From assembly GCA_003254905.1 (NCBI GenBank), contig QANU01067139.1, positions 1,208,708 to 1,272,707 on the forward strand: DNA of 64,000 nucleotides, given 5' to 3'. Position numbers and translations under genes: made by a program. The stretch is from Nissolia schottii (taxonomy: Eukaryota; Streptophyta; Magnoliopsida; Fabales; Fabaceae). Shown here piece by piece: positions 13,277 through 24,631 of this stretch. The notes under the pieces are model-generated. The model was not told the DNA's origin and did not search any database. It was given only the letters and a program-made list of their open reading frames with translations. How positions within the stretch are numbered: position 1 is the stretch's first letter; each line of letters starts with the position of its first letter.

Positions 13277-14146
13277 CATGAATATTTCACGGGGAAGAGC
13301 CATGTAATTAGAAGCATTCCCCCCATTTTCTTTCTTTTAATTACAGGCTACACCAAATGCTAGTGTGATTCTAATTCGTCGTCATAACGTAGATGTATTA
13401 GCTATAGTAGAGTGACTCTCTTGTAATTGACCACTGTCAAGCTTAATTGCATTTTGTCAATGAATTCAGTTTCCATTTAATTTTCCCAAATTGAAATGCA
13501 TTGTTGTTAACATAATACTAACATACAGGCTCCGTGTCCTTCACAAATGTTCAAAAACTTATATTGGACAAGAGCGCAGCATGTGAAATCCATATGCATG
13601 ATTATTATTAACTTTTCCCTTTTGGTTTTGTTTAAAATTTGGATTTGAATTTACCCTTTTAAAGAGCCCGAAACAGATAGGTACCTAAAATTCCAAATCC
13701 ATATAGTTTAGTTTTCATCATATATTTATGGAGCAGTTATTTCATTCACCATGAAAGAACTTAACTCTTAAATATCTTAGCTCTTAAAATCAAGCTAAGA
13801 AGAGAGGAAAAAAAATATAATCGAAAGAGAATTGCATGGTGAATATATATGTACTGTAAAAAGGAAGAGAAAGATCTTTTCCATGTATAATATAAGAATT
13901 TTTTTTGAAGTGGTGAGAAATATTTACATAGTCCTATATCATATTTAATGTATGGTTCAAATTAAAATCTTATGAATCTCTAATTTATTTATTTTTATAT
14001 TTTTTTAAATAATACAAATTAAGATTCATGATTCATAAGATTCCTAGATCATGTATGAATATTGTGGTCTAGAATTATATAAATATATCTAAGACTATGG
14101 CGGTTGCAACCAAACCCAAAAGAAGGAGACCATGGTCAAAGTAAAA

Positions 14147-14498
14147 GGGTTAAATATGTTTTTAGTATTAAAAATTGTGTTTAGTCTCTGAAATTTTTTT
14201 CATTAGGTTCTTGAAATTTTTTTTGGTAGGTTTTAGTCCTTGCGGAGACATTAAATATTGACGTGACCGTGTTAAATGTGACATGTGAAATTGTTAAGTG
14301 TGCCACATGACACTGTTAAATGTGTCACGTGGCACGTCACGTGTGGTGCCACGTGACACGTTAACAGTTACGTCAGTACTTAACGTCTCTTTCTACTAAA
14401 ACCTACCAAATTTTTTTCATGATTAATTCCTAACAAATTTTTTTCAAGATCAAACACATATTTTTTAATTTTTTTGGGATTAAAAATATATTTAACAA
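14147..14498. mobile_element. Mutator-like MITE with G-box hairpin core
   Basis: About 350 bp with long inverted termini: the left end reads GGGTTAAATATGTTTTTAGT and the right end, reverse-complemented, GTTAAATATATTTTTAAT. Arms of about 120 bp pair with each other. The centre is a perfect 13-bp inverted repeat, GTGTCACGTGGCA (14322-14334) and TGCCACGTGACAC (14347-14359), with three CACGTG G-boxes (14326, 14338, 14350). Flanks AAAGTAAAA and AAAAAAAAT resemble a 9-bp duplication but are low in complexity. A diverged relative lies at 24632. No coding capacity. Confidence 0.6.
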
Positions 14499-15536
14499 AA
14501 AAAATGATCCTTACACATGATCATAGTTTCATAATATCTTTATAAAAAAAATTGTATCAAAATATCTTTCTATTTACTATAAAATTTGTAAACTATTCAA
14601 ACCCAACCATATATACAAGCAATTCTCCACATCTTTGTTAGAGATATTATTTTTGTCTCATTAAAACTCTTGGCATTCGGATTTTATTATTAAAAATTTG
14701 ACTAATTTAAATTGACCTAACTCTATTGAAATCTTTGAAAGGGATAGAAATTTCTCAACTTTTCTTTTTATACTCAATACTCAAATTTAAGTCATCTAAT
14801 TAAGGAATCAAATGACTAGATACGTAGTCGATAGGTCAAAAGCCAATAGAATTTTGGTGGTTAAAGATGTTTTTTTATATAATAAAATAAAAACAAAACA
14901 ACAAAAAGTGGACGGTAGGCCCAAAAGTATTATTTTTGGTTTCCTAACTACTTACCCGTAATTGACTTCATCAAACGTAAGCCCATATAGATGATCGACC
15001 CGCGTGATAACAGTTTTAGGCCTAAACCATCCCTCTATTGACTATTGGTGGTCAACTCTCATTTATGGTGGAAAACAACGTTTTTTTAACCAGAATTGAG
15101 ATCCTCTTTAGAAGAAGGAAAAGTGAGGGAATTATATTCTTAAATAAATTAATTAAATATTACGTATAGGTCTCATTTTATTAAACGTACATGCTCTCAT
15201 TTTTTTTTTAAAAGTGAAATCTATCCCTTAAAAATATTTAAATTCAACTAAATCAATTTGAAAAGAAAAAAAAAAAAAACTCCACCGACCCAAAAACAAA
15301 ATAATATGAAAATTATTTAAAATGTCAATAGCTTAGTCCTCCAAAATTGAATATATTAAGCAGACATAAGAAAGTATTCTTTTTCCTCTCAGATTTCACT
15401 TAAAAGTAGTCCTTTGTATCATTAGACGCATCTACATTGGTGGCCAACTATTTTTTTACCTCCAAGTTGTGAGTTAAACATGTGAATCACTAATTGTCCC
15501 ACTTAAAACCGCATTTGAATAAAAGACTATGACTGA

Positions 15537-15573
<37 letters not shown>

Positions 15574-16080
15574 TTTGTTCTTTGTCAGCATAAGCACAAT
15601 TTCCATATATAGTCAATGATCAAGATGTTAAGCTGCTTTGTTCTTAAGATAATCAAAATACACTTATTTGATAGAAAATTTGGAAACAAATACAATGAGT
15701 TGTCTTTTCGTTTTTTCTCTTCTCATAGACTCAAGTAAATGACCATAATCCCGTAATTGAATATCTTGGAAGCAACGAACCTTTTTCCGTAAGTAAAGCT
15801 AAGCTTTGCCTATTCAAAGTCCAAAAAGGAGAAAAGAGGTAAAAACACCCTAAAGTAAAACTACTTGATACCTTGACTTGCCTATGAGGCTTTGACAAGA
15901 AACAAAAGAAAAAGGAAAAATTCACGTTGACAAATTAAAAACAAGCTTAATTAGAATTGCACATTCCTATGGTACAATTAGTCACCTCTTCGAATCTACA
16001 TTTTTTTATTATCAAAACAAAAACAAAAATGTTTATCTTTTAGCTTTCACTTATCTTCTCTGAATTTTCTGAAAAATAGT
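14499..16080. other. Intergenic between the SPCH and WRKY 3' ends
   Basis: AT-rich, no gene seen. It contains a pure (CT)15 run at 15541-15570. The part next to 16080 should include the 3' UTR of the minus-strand WRKY gene. Confidence 0.6.
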
Positions 16081-17584
16081 TCAGAAAAATCGTTGGTTAT
16101 CAAAAGTGAAGTTGTAGCCGTCAAATAAGTGGTCATACGGGAACTCCAAGGCAACCGTTGGCGAGTTTGATGCTGTGGTAGTAGCTGAGATAATGTCGTC
16201 GATATGAGACCCAGAGGAATTACCCGCCAAATTGGGGTTCCCCGTGAATCCGTAGACCCCACTCGGTGACACGGAGGAGTGGCTTATCCCTGACGCGGCA
16301 GGTGACACATAATTAGAAGGAGAAGGGAAGTTCTCAGCTGGGAGCATTAGATGTGGCGGTAAAACATGGTTTTCAGTTTTAACGGTTAAAGTTGAAGTTG
16401 AAGGGAAGTGGAACGACGCATCTAAATTCTCTGTTTGGACCCTCAGGCCTTCGCGGAGGTTAAGTAAAAGCTCGTTCACCGGTGTCTGATCGAGGCTTTG
16501 CAGCACGTTCTGGCTTGGGTTTGGGTTCGGATCTTGTTGACTTTCTCGTGGACTTGTTGTTGTTGTTGCCGGAACGGCGGGGGAGGCCGCGGCCGAGCAG
16601 GTGTGCTTTCCCCGGTACGTGATTTCGAAGACGGTGGGGTCTTCGTCGGATCTTTGCACTTGCTTTGTTGCCAAGCAGCCTTGCACGTTTCTATGGGTGC
16701 ATCTGTAGTAGCCCCTGCATACACACGCGCGCGCACACAATAAAAAAAACAAGACACTTAAATTACAAATTTTACGTTATGTCGATTACATTTAGTGTTA
16801 TATATATAGAATTGTTTGTGTATACCTCGGATACAATGCTCCGAGAATGTCCTTCTGGCCATATTTTCTCCAACTGTATCCATCGTCAAGAGGCCCTTCC
16901 ACTCCCATTCCTGGGTTGACTCGGATCTGTTTTGTCCATCTTGGCAGAGTCTTCCTGTGATGATAGAAAGCAGTTCATCATGTTAGTTAACATCATGCCA
17001 CGTGTAACTACATTCTTAATAGAATTGCTCAATTGTAAATCATTTAATGTGTTATGTTCAAAAAAAAAATAAAAATGAGAAATTAATGTTGAAGATATAT
17101 ACTCGTGACTATGTTACTCTCTCATTTGTATTCAGATTCCTTCCATTGCATCAAAATATATTGAGTTAATAATCTATTTAAAAGTTAAAAATTATGGTTA
17201 ATATTAGACCAGACTATATGCAACATGTATTTATTACCTCTTTCTGGAAGCATTGGCATCGTGGTCCCGGAAATCTCTGTCAGAGTCTTCACTGCGGGGA
17301 CTGCCGCCGCTCAAAGGCGGTGACTCTTCCGACGTCCTGATTGCTAGAGCCCCTGATGGCTGCTGCGACGACGGCTCGCTCGCCGCCACCGCCGCTGGCC
17401 CTTTCCAGTTGACCATCTCGAGTGCCTTCTCGAATGCGGATATGATCTTCTGGATCAACACCTCACGTGTTTCCTGCGAGGTGGAACTGGAAGGCACGTG
17501 GAGATGGATTTGTAGCTGCCTCGCAAACTCCAATCCTTGTAGCAATTCTTGTATAAGGTTCCTTTGATCTCCCATGTTGTCCAT
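16081..17584 (-). CDS. Group III WRKY transcription factor (WRKY41/53 type)
   Basis: Nuclear DNA-binding factor expected to bind W-boxes (TTGACC/T) in defence, stress or senescence genes. Exons on the minus strand: 17584-17238, 16954-16826, 16714-16081; introns GT-AG; 369 aa. WRKYGQK is at residues 144-150 and the zinc finger is C164-X7-C172-X23-H196-X1-C198, the group III C2HC pattern. The last intron splits the codon of the arginine in YPR|GYYRC, the conserved PR-intron position of this group. The N-terminus (LIQELLQGLEFARQLQIHL, residues 10-28) is the leucine-rich segment usual in WRKY41/53/30/46 proteins; the C-terminus is Ser/Pro-rich with acidic patches. Residue 156 is Leu in DILGALYPR where family members normally have Lys (DILGAKYPR). 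A second ATG lies three codons in (MGDQRN); the first is used here. Upstream W-boxes suggest self- or cross-regulation. The gene looks intact. Confidence 0.93.
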
Positions 17585-17835
17585 GTAGCAGTTAGCTAGC
17601 TAGCTAGGCACAAATCACAATCAATATTTGATCGTTGCGTCAGGTGATGAAAATTTTGATTGGATCTGTAAAGAGCAATGCTATTTAAGGCCGAAATTAA
17701 AATAAAAAAAAAGTGTTGAAAGGAGGAGCTTAGGGAATGAAGGTGAGCATGGACATGGGATTTTAAGGGGGATGGCCTTTTTGAACGAAGAAAAGTGTGG
17801 GAAAACAGAGAAAAAATAGAAACGAAAGGGGAAGT

Positions 17836-18154
17836 TTGACTGAAGAAAAAGGTTGGGCTGGCTCCGAGTGGAATTTCATTACTCGGACTAGTCTTCGGTC
17901 ATAGGGTGAGGGATGTGAGGTCCAATTGCTGACCACTTCTTCCCTCATAGAAGCGCCTTATTCCCTCATTGACCCTCCTTAGTCATCTTTATATTATTTT
18001 GATCCCACATATGATCATCATTAATTACCCCCTTTTCTCTGAATCACAAACAATAGATCACGAACCTTCTTCTCTTACTCGTGGCAGTAATAATAATAAA
18101 ATAATACTCCATCAACGTGGTAGTACTAAAAAAAACGTCTAAAAAGAAAGTCAA
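17836..18154 (-). promoter_or_regulatory. W-box cluster upstream of the WRKY gene
   Basis: Three core W-boxes lie 250-570 bp upstream of the WRKY start: TTGACT at 17836-17841, TTGACC at 17969-17974 and AGTCAA (TTGACT on the minus strand) at 18149-18154. A TGACGTCG (as-1/bZIP-type) lies at 18273. A weak TATA-like TTAAATAG on the minus strand is at about 17682-17688. Clustered W-boxes in WRKY promoters are known to mediate auto- and cross-regulation; binding here is inferred. Confidence 0.5.
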
Positions 18155-18299
18155 GAGTTTACCCTCCTTGGGCGAAAAAGGAATAAACAAGGGTAGTAGG
18201 AATCTTCAAACCTTGTTCCGCGTCGTGCTAGTTACTGCTGCTTTACTTCTACGTCTGGAACAAGGCTGTGGGTGACGTCGGCCTCCCACGTCTGCTTCC

Positions 18300-19365
18300 G
18301 TCACTCTTGCGGTTGGATTAATATTTAAAGTAATTGTTATTTGTACATTAATTTTAATTTTAACGTAGACATTACATTATCTAAAATGAGAGATTTAATA
18401 TTTACATCAACATCATGTAAAAATAACATTTGTGAATATTTAAAGTATATGGTTACAAGTTTCAACACTCCATCCCCAATTTTATTAGTAAGGTTTTGTT
18501 GGGACACTTGTTAAAAATTTAAAAAATAATAAGTCTTTATTAAAAATATAAAATTTGTAGGTCTTCAATACATTAAAAGTTGAAAAAAAAATAAAATATT
18601 TTATTTTAAATATTTTAACAATTATTTTAAGAATAATTGTTAAATTTTCTTTATTAATATCTTACTGACATAGGTAATGCAACATATGTTACGACCAAAA
18701 ATTTAATTATTTTAAAATAAAAAAGTAACGTGATATTGTTGTCATTAAATGACAATACTTTTATGTTTATTTATTTTAGGTTTTCTCATGCACGTTTATT
18801 TTGAACTTGTAATTAAGTATTTGTTGAAACTCCGACGATTTCATGGTCTAATACATGCATCAGCCGCCCCAATGTTGATAGTTTTTACATGATACAACTG
18901 TTCTAATTAACCTTTTTTTTTTTTTTAAGTTTGAAGAGCCAAGTGATAATGGTTAATTAGTTCATCGGAATTTGTTATTTCCATGCAGAGTTGCTAAAGA
19001 TGCAAGGGCATCCTATGGAATTCGTGATCTGACACACAAAGCAATATTTTATGGGAGAAGTTAGAGAGTATTTTTAGAACATTGTTTATTGTTAAAGAAA
19101 TTAATAGTGAAAATTTTGTACTGAAATGTGAGATTTTTAAATCTTTAATACATTAAAAATTATAAAATCCCAAAAATCTTAATATTTGTATTTCCTTAAT
19201 CAATACTAGGAAATATTGGTTAATAAAACTCATATTTTATTATTATGTATTAGCAATAGAAATTTTTTTTGTTTTATGTTTACATCTGACTATCAAAATG
19301 TTGAATTGAGATCATTTAAGCTGAGAATCTCATTTTAAAGAAAAATGTGAAAGTATTTACTTTTA
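18300..19365. other. Intergenic, MITE-derived AT-rich DNA
   Basis: No gene seen. 18490-18660 and 19045-19215 contain ACACTTGTTAAA-, ACATTAAAAGTT- and TTAATACATTAAAAATT-type stretches similar to the element at 31110-31285, so they are probably decayed members of that MITE family. Confidence 0.4.
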
Positions 19366-19383
19366 GTAAATGATTTTGTTAAC

Positions 19384-19520
19384 AAGTGTTTTAAGATATT
19401 TATTAAAAAAGTATAAATAGTGATTTTGTATTAAAAAAAATTATATGCTTTTAATGACATTAAATATTTTATAAATTTAAAACTTCTAATTTTAGTTTTC
19501 TTAATAATGTCCTTCAGTGA
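19384..19520. mobile_element. Decayed short MITE (same family as 31110)
   Basis: The left end GTTAACAAGTGTTTTAAG and the right end, which reverse-complemented reads GGACATTATTAAGAAAACTA, match the two ends of the 31110-31285 element. The interior is A+T with TTTTAATGACATTAAATA. Boundaries are approximate. Confidence 0.35.
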
Positions 19521-20234
19521 TTAGTTGACAAAAACCTTCGGTAAAAAAAAGTAGATGGCTATTACTTTATGGATATAAAAGTGAATATTTGTTTACTCTA
19601 GCAAGGATTCAGTGTTAGTAGTAAGTTCTGCTTCGCAGCGGGGTCTACCAAAGTCATTAGTAGTTATGCTCTAAATACCTAAGGCAGAATCCCCCTTTTA
19701 GCATTCATGTTTTAGTTATATTATCATAACAGTATTTTTAGTTTAACATGTACACTCAATTATTATTTAATGACAAGCAGTTATTTTATGAAATCAATTA
19801 TTTATTGTTATGTCAGCTATTCTTTTATAAGCATTGCATGTACGTCAGTATGCCACGTCAAAGCTTCTATAGGGCAGTAACCATACGTGCGGTCACATCT
19901 TAAGTTGGGGTTGTCATCAAATACTAACAATCTCGATCATTTAATATTAATCCTAAGGTCATATTTTTTAGCCTTTCCTTAGCATACCATAAACTTGGTA
20001 ATAATCAAACGGTCATTTCCAATATTAATCGATTTCCTCATTAATCCAAATGAACACAATTGTGTTGTCAAAATCTTATTCACATTTGTTATAATCGAGT
20101 TATCATTATTGCTAGTTATTCCTTCGTCATCAAAATATACAAATCCATATATAACTTGGTAAAATTTCAACTAACAAAAATAAATTAGAGTGCACCCCCA
20201 GTACCGAGTCTACCCCCGTTGATGAGAACGTGGT

Positions 20235-20658
20235 TTGACTGGAAGTGGTCAGCGATATGAATCAAAACTGCGTCTAGGTCGGAGGACACAACTCTCAGTT
20301 ACATCTAAGGGCCCTCGATTGACTATTGGATCTACCAGGCCATCACCGACGCCATATGCTGGCAATCTCCACGAGCAACTGTTCATAATGAATCAGGAGC
20401 TGCACATGCAGTCGATGAGGTTAGAGGTGGCGCATCAGGAGTTGAGAAAAGAAAAGGCGAAGAAGGAAAAAGACAAGGAGAAGCTCAACGACAAGCTCAG
20501 GGCATTGTAGGTATGCTTTGGCGGATCTACTCGAGGAGAGAACAGTGGGGCCCGTGACATGCCTCCTGAGTTACTGATGTTCGAGTCCTCCAACAACCAT
20601 GCCGATGTTGATGCGGATGCCACCTCCTCGGATGATGTTGTCAGTTTAGTAGATTAGC
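20235..20658 (+). pseudogene. Transposon-derived coding remnant with acidic tail, copy A
   Basis: An open frame at 20235-20510 encodes about 91 residues: a basic start, then a helical, highly charged stretch (EQLFIMNQELHMQSMRLEVA then repeated KEKDKEK-like Lys/Glu), which looks like a coiled coil. After a frame change a second stretch around 20561-20658 reads MPPELLMFESSNNHADVDAD and ends in TSSDDVVSLVD followed by a stop. A coiled-coil end with an Asp-rich tail is seen in proteins carried by plant CACTA elements, and CACTA sequence follows from 21400. The family is not certain. No clear upstream exon. Confidence 0.4.
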
Positions 20659-21028
20659 TTTTTTAGTTGTTTCTCCTTTGGATTTTTTTCTTTTGAAGTT
20701 GTGAACTTTGTTTTTAATTTTAATTTCATTGTTAAAGCATTGATTTCAATGAATTTGGTGTACATTGTTCTTATTTTAATATGGTGTGCATTGTTCTCAT
20801 TTTAATTTGGTACGTATACATCAAATTTTGTTATTACTTGAAAGTTTTTCAAATAAAAATAAGTAATCAATTAATAAAGAAACGACTAGGCTTATTCATT
20901 ATTTACTAGTAAATGATTAAATAAAATGATATTTATGACTTAATAAATTAATTAGTGGCCTTAGTAAATAATAAATAGTATTTGATACAGTTGAGAACTA
21001 AGGTTTCAAGCACTACAGGCTGCTCAAT

Positions 21029-21120
21029 AACATGCCTAGTGATTTGATGATATCCTCCAACGACGATGCTACCCACGATGATGCCGCCTCCAATGATGAC
21101 GTCGCGAATTTAGGATATTA
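21029..21120 (+). repeat. Second copy (B) of the acidic tail
   Basis: ACATGCCT, TCCTCCAAC and the stop context TATTAGCTTTTTT align with 20561-20670, giving MPSDLMISSNDDATHDDAAS and ending DDVANLGY-stop. The AT-rich downstream sequences of copies A and B (both with TTTTGAA, TTGTTCTTATTTTAAT) are also related, so a block of about 400 bp is duplicated. Rough identity by eye is 65-70 percent, so the duplication is old. Confidence 0.45.
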
Positions 21121-22176
21121 GCTTTTTTTTGTCTTTTTTTTTATATATTTTATGTATTTTTAACTTTCTTTTGAATTTGAAGTTGTTAATCTTATTTTAA
21201 TGAATTTTATTGTTCTTATTTTAATAAATTTGTGCCTTATTTTATTTTTTATTTCCTTTTGATGGTTTACATAATTGAAATTTATTAGTTAATAAATAAT
21301 AAGTACACTTAATAAATTAATAAATAGGCTTAACAATTAGTATACGTTTAATTTTGTGAGGCTTAATAAATAATAATTAATAAATTATTAGGTTCTTATG
21401 TATTACTGTTGATAATAACTGACGATACTATTATGGTCTAGAATTTAGGTCAAAGCCCTAAACCTAAACCCAAAGGGTTTAGGCTATTATTGTCAGATTT
21501 AGCTGACAGTAACTGCAAACAAAATTACCGCTGGCTCTGTTCGACAGTAATAAAATTGAATCCTTACCAAAATTCTAGCGCATATTTTTATTATCGTTGG
21601 TACAATCCGACGGTAACTACCCTAAACTGTAAATGTTATAGGGTATTACCGTTGGAATAGTCCGACGGTATGAGCAAATGAAATTACCATTGGTTGTGTC
21701 TAACAGTAATAAAAGTGAATCTTTACCAAAATTGTCACCCCTATTTTTTGTACCGTCAGATTTGTTTCAAAAATTTAACAGTAATCCGTTGAATTAAACA
21801 CTGTATTTTGATTAAGGGATTACAGTCAGACTGTTTCCAATTACCTTCAGATATATCCGATGATAATGTTCTGAAAATTAACTTAGTCAAATTTCACTCA
21901 GCAAGCACTACCATTTTCACCTATTCTTCTTTCTCTTCTCCTCTCCTCCTTCCTCCTCCACCACCACTACCTCCCACAACTCTTCTACCATCTCAACAAC
22001 CCCTCACACTTATACACCATCAACTCAATACCTCTTTTATCACCACCACCAAAACTCCTCCACGGCCACCACCACCACCACTACTTACTAGATCATTACA
22101 TAATTACTATTCTCTTTTTAATTCATTCAATTTCATAAATAATGTTAATTTCTAATTGATTTTTTTGTGTGGTGAT

Positions 22177-23050
22177 ATGTTTATTCCCGACTACAAGACC
22201 ACTGAGATTAAACCTACAAGGCGGTATAGGGGGTATGATCCGTTCATTGTTGTTGAAAGAGCAAAACAAGTTTATTACACAAAGGAGCCATGCTCACTTT
22301 GGTCCCTGAAAGTGTAAGCTCGAGTCACTTTGATACTTAAAATTTAAATTTTGACTTTTTCATCCCTGAAATTGTAAGTTGTAGATCAAATTAGTCCCTT
22401 AGTTAATTATTATTACTGTATTGTAACATTTTCGTTGATTTATCACATTAAAAGGGACAATAGCAATAATTGAAACTGCAACTGAGGTGTAGCTGCACTT
22501 GAAACTACAAATGAGATCTCTAGAACAGTTATGGTGGAAAATTAAGTTGCAATAGCAACTAAGATTTTTACATCCAAGTCCTGTCACAACCGTAATTTTA
22601 GCCTTTACTGTTACCACATAGTCTCTGTTGCTATCACATTCTCATTTAATAAAAAATTAGTGAAAACATGACAACACAATAATGATAATGAATTGAGAGA
22701 CTAATTTGACCTGTAACTTATAGCTTCAAGGATTAAAAAGTCAGATTTTGAATTTCAAGGACTAAAGTAACTCAATCTTATACTTACAGGGACCAAAATG
22801 AGCATTACCCATTTACGCAAACTATCCATGAGCTAGCCAATCAAGTTGGAAAGTTGTGATAAAATGCAAACCAAGTGGTCGAATTGAGTTTGATGACACA
22901 GAATCTTCAGACAATACATTTGATTCAGCATATCAACTGTTGGAGTCAATCCCTACAACGATAATTGTTGAGTCTCCATTGCCTATCACATTGGTTAGTA
23001 GTACATTTGATGATGACCCTGACATAGTTGAACTTCCTAATCTCCAATAA
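22177..23050 (+). pseudogene. CACTA-associated DUF4216 domain remnant
   Basis: 22177-22283 reads MFIPDYKTTEIKPTRRYRGY then DPFIVVERAKQVYYT; after the MITE the frame resumes as NYP, one TGA stop (22829-22831), then SSWKVVIKCKPSGRIEFDD and an acidic tail ending at 23050. DPFI-AKQVYY followed by WKVV-KCKPRGR is the DUF4216 signature at the C-terminal side of plant CACTA transposase-like proteins. The reading frame is continuous across the MITE if one copy of the 9-bp target duplication is removed. A proline-rich open frame just upstream (21808-22155) is probably not protein. Confidence 0.65.
22284..22812 (-). mobile_element. Mutator-type MITE, copy 1, nested in the CACTA element
   Basis: A 529-bp non-autonomous element with long terminal inverted repeats (at least 150 bp, imperfect): the left end reads ATGCTCACTTTGGTCCCTG and the right end, reverse-complemented, ATGCTCATTTTGGTCCCTG. 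It is flanked by 9-bp duplications TTACACAAA (22275-22283) and TTACGCAAA (22813-22821), 8 of 9 matching, as made by Mutator-like transposases. The same element in the opposite orientation is at 48214. No transposase inside; a 72-codon open frame on the minus strand is incidental. Confidence 0.8.
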
Positions 23051-23700
23051 CTTGAAGTGATGAAGAAATTGATGCATACAATGATAGTGAAGAAGAAGAA
23101 GAAGAGTTCGATGATAAACTTAGTTCTAAAAATTATGATGACAGTTTTGAACTTTTAGAATAATATATGTAATTATTTGAGAATTTGTAACACAATTTCA
23201 TTTGAATATTATATAAAAGTTTCTTATTAACTTTTATTGCGCAAATTCATTTTTAGTTTTAATTATTTATAAGGATAATTTATTATTTATGTATTGAAAT
23301 AAATAGATAAATATTTGGTTGTATATTCTATTTAATTATTTATTATATTTAATAAAAACATTAATTGGATTAAATGCACATCTATTTAATTAAATTTTAA
23401 ACTAAACTTTTTAATTTTATGTGGAATGTCGTATTTTGTTATTAGATAACTATTAAATTATTTATTACTGAAAATATTATTGAATTTAATATTTATTTAA
23501 TTCAATAATTATATAATTATATATTTATTTCATATATAATTTATAAAATTAAATAATTGATTGAATTTAATAATAATTTAATTATTTTTTTATTGAATTA
23601 AGTAATTATATTATTAAATATTTATTTAATATATAATTTATTGAATTAAATAATAATTAAATAATAATTTTCAAAAATTAATTATCTTTACCATTAAACA
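23051..23700. other. AT-rich 3' part of the CACTA element
   Basis: After the DUF4216 stop comes a GAAGAAGAAGAA run (about 23070-23106) and very AT-rich DNA with repeated TTGAATTTAAT and TTTATTTAATT units between 23320 and 23690. No gene. The subterminal repeats start at about 23720. Confidence 0.6.
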
Positions 23701-24631
23701 TTACCCATAATAATGTACTGACGGTAATAAATTGAAAATAATAATATAATATTTATAATTACCGTCGGTTGTTTTCGACGATAATTCGAACAAAGTACAT
23801 TCAATAAAATATTGATATATTATCATCGACTATCATAGACAGTAAATCGTCAAAAATTTATGTATAAATATCATGAAATTTCTGTCAGAATTAACCGACG
23901 ATAAATAAAATAAAATATTAATATTATTACCGTTGATTTTAGTCAATGTTAACGGGTTCAATACAAACTGATCTTGAACTGCCATTTGCATTGGTCAACA
24001 CCGACGGTAATTACCATCGGCTATGTTGAATTGACGGTAATAAGCTACCGTCGAGGCTTATATTATCGGTCTAATTTCCAACGATAAATCCGACGATAAG
24101 CCAAAATTCTGACGATAATCGAGAAAAACTCTTATGGTAAATTCGACGGTAACTAGCGTTTTCTTGTAGTGAATGGATGTGCGTTCAATGGTATATACTA
24201 GGTTTCTCTAAAGTGAGACTTTAGTAGGAAAAAATAAGAGGTATTACTATTTAATCAATAAAGTATGAATGTATATATGAATCTAATTTTATTAATCCAA
24301 TAATGAAACTTCTTTTGATTGGAATTCCAATGATTTTACTCTTTCACAGGCAATTTCAAAGGCAAACATTTTAGTCTTTCTTATAGTATTATTACAAAGC
24401 TAATACTACAAAAAAAATTTGGTTGAGTTGTCAATTTGTCAATAAAATGTTCTATCTTATATTATAAAATTAACTTTGTAAGTGCTCTTAAAAAAATGAG
24501 ATTGTAGAACAAATTTGTAGTGGTGTAATTGTGTAACACTAGAAAATGGAGTGCCGTAAGGGAGCACCCAAACATCAAAAATAGAATTAAAAAATTATAA
24601 ATAAAAAATAGGTAATTTTATGTTTTTTTTT

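Larger units (their letters stand above)
21400..24171 (+). mobile_element. CACTA (En/Spm) element, internally deleted
   Basis: The right end, reverse-complemented, is CACTACAAGAAAACGCTAG, a classic CACTA terminus ending at 24171. Many subterminal copies of ACCGTCGG/GACGGTAA-type motifs lie at 21420-21830 and 23700-24160, on both strands near the right end, as expected for transposase-binding subterminal repeats. Between them sits only the 3' part of a transposase-type gene (DUF4216 tail, 22177-23050), so most of the coding region is missing. No intact left CACTA end was found; the left boundary is a guess based on where the subterminal repeats start. A Mutator-type MITE is inserted at 22284-22812. 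Confidence 0.7.

Noticed and set aside
16498-16743. Open frame of 81 codons on the plus strand
   Set aside because: Antisense shadow of WRKY exon 3.
17253-17567. Open frame of 104 codons on the plus strand
   Set aside because: Antisense shadow of WRKY exon 1.
21011-21018. CACTACAG as a possible left end of the CACTA element
   Set aside because: Only the first seven bases match the right end and no subterminal repeats follow directly.
21808-22155. Proline-rich 115-codon frame
   Set aside because: CT/CCACCA-rich low-complexity DNA within the CACTA element; probably a leader, not protein.
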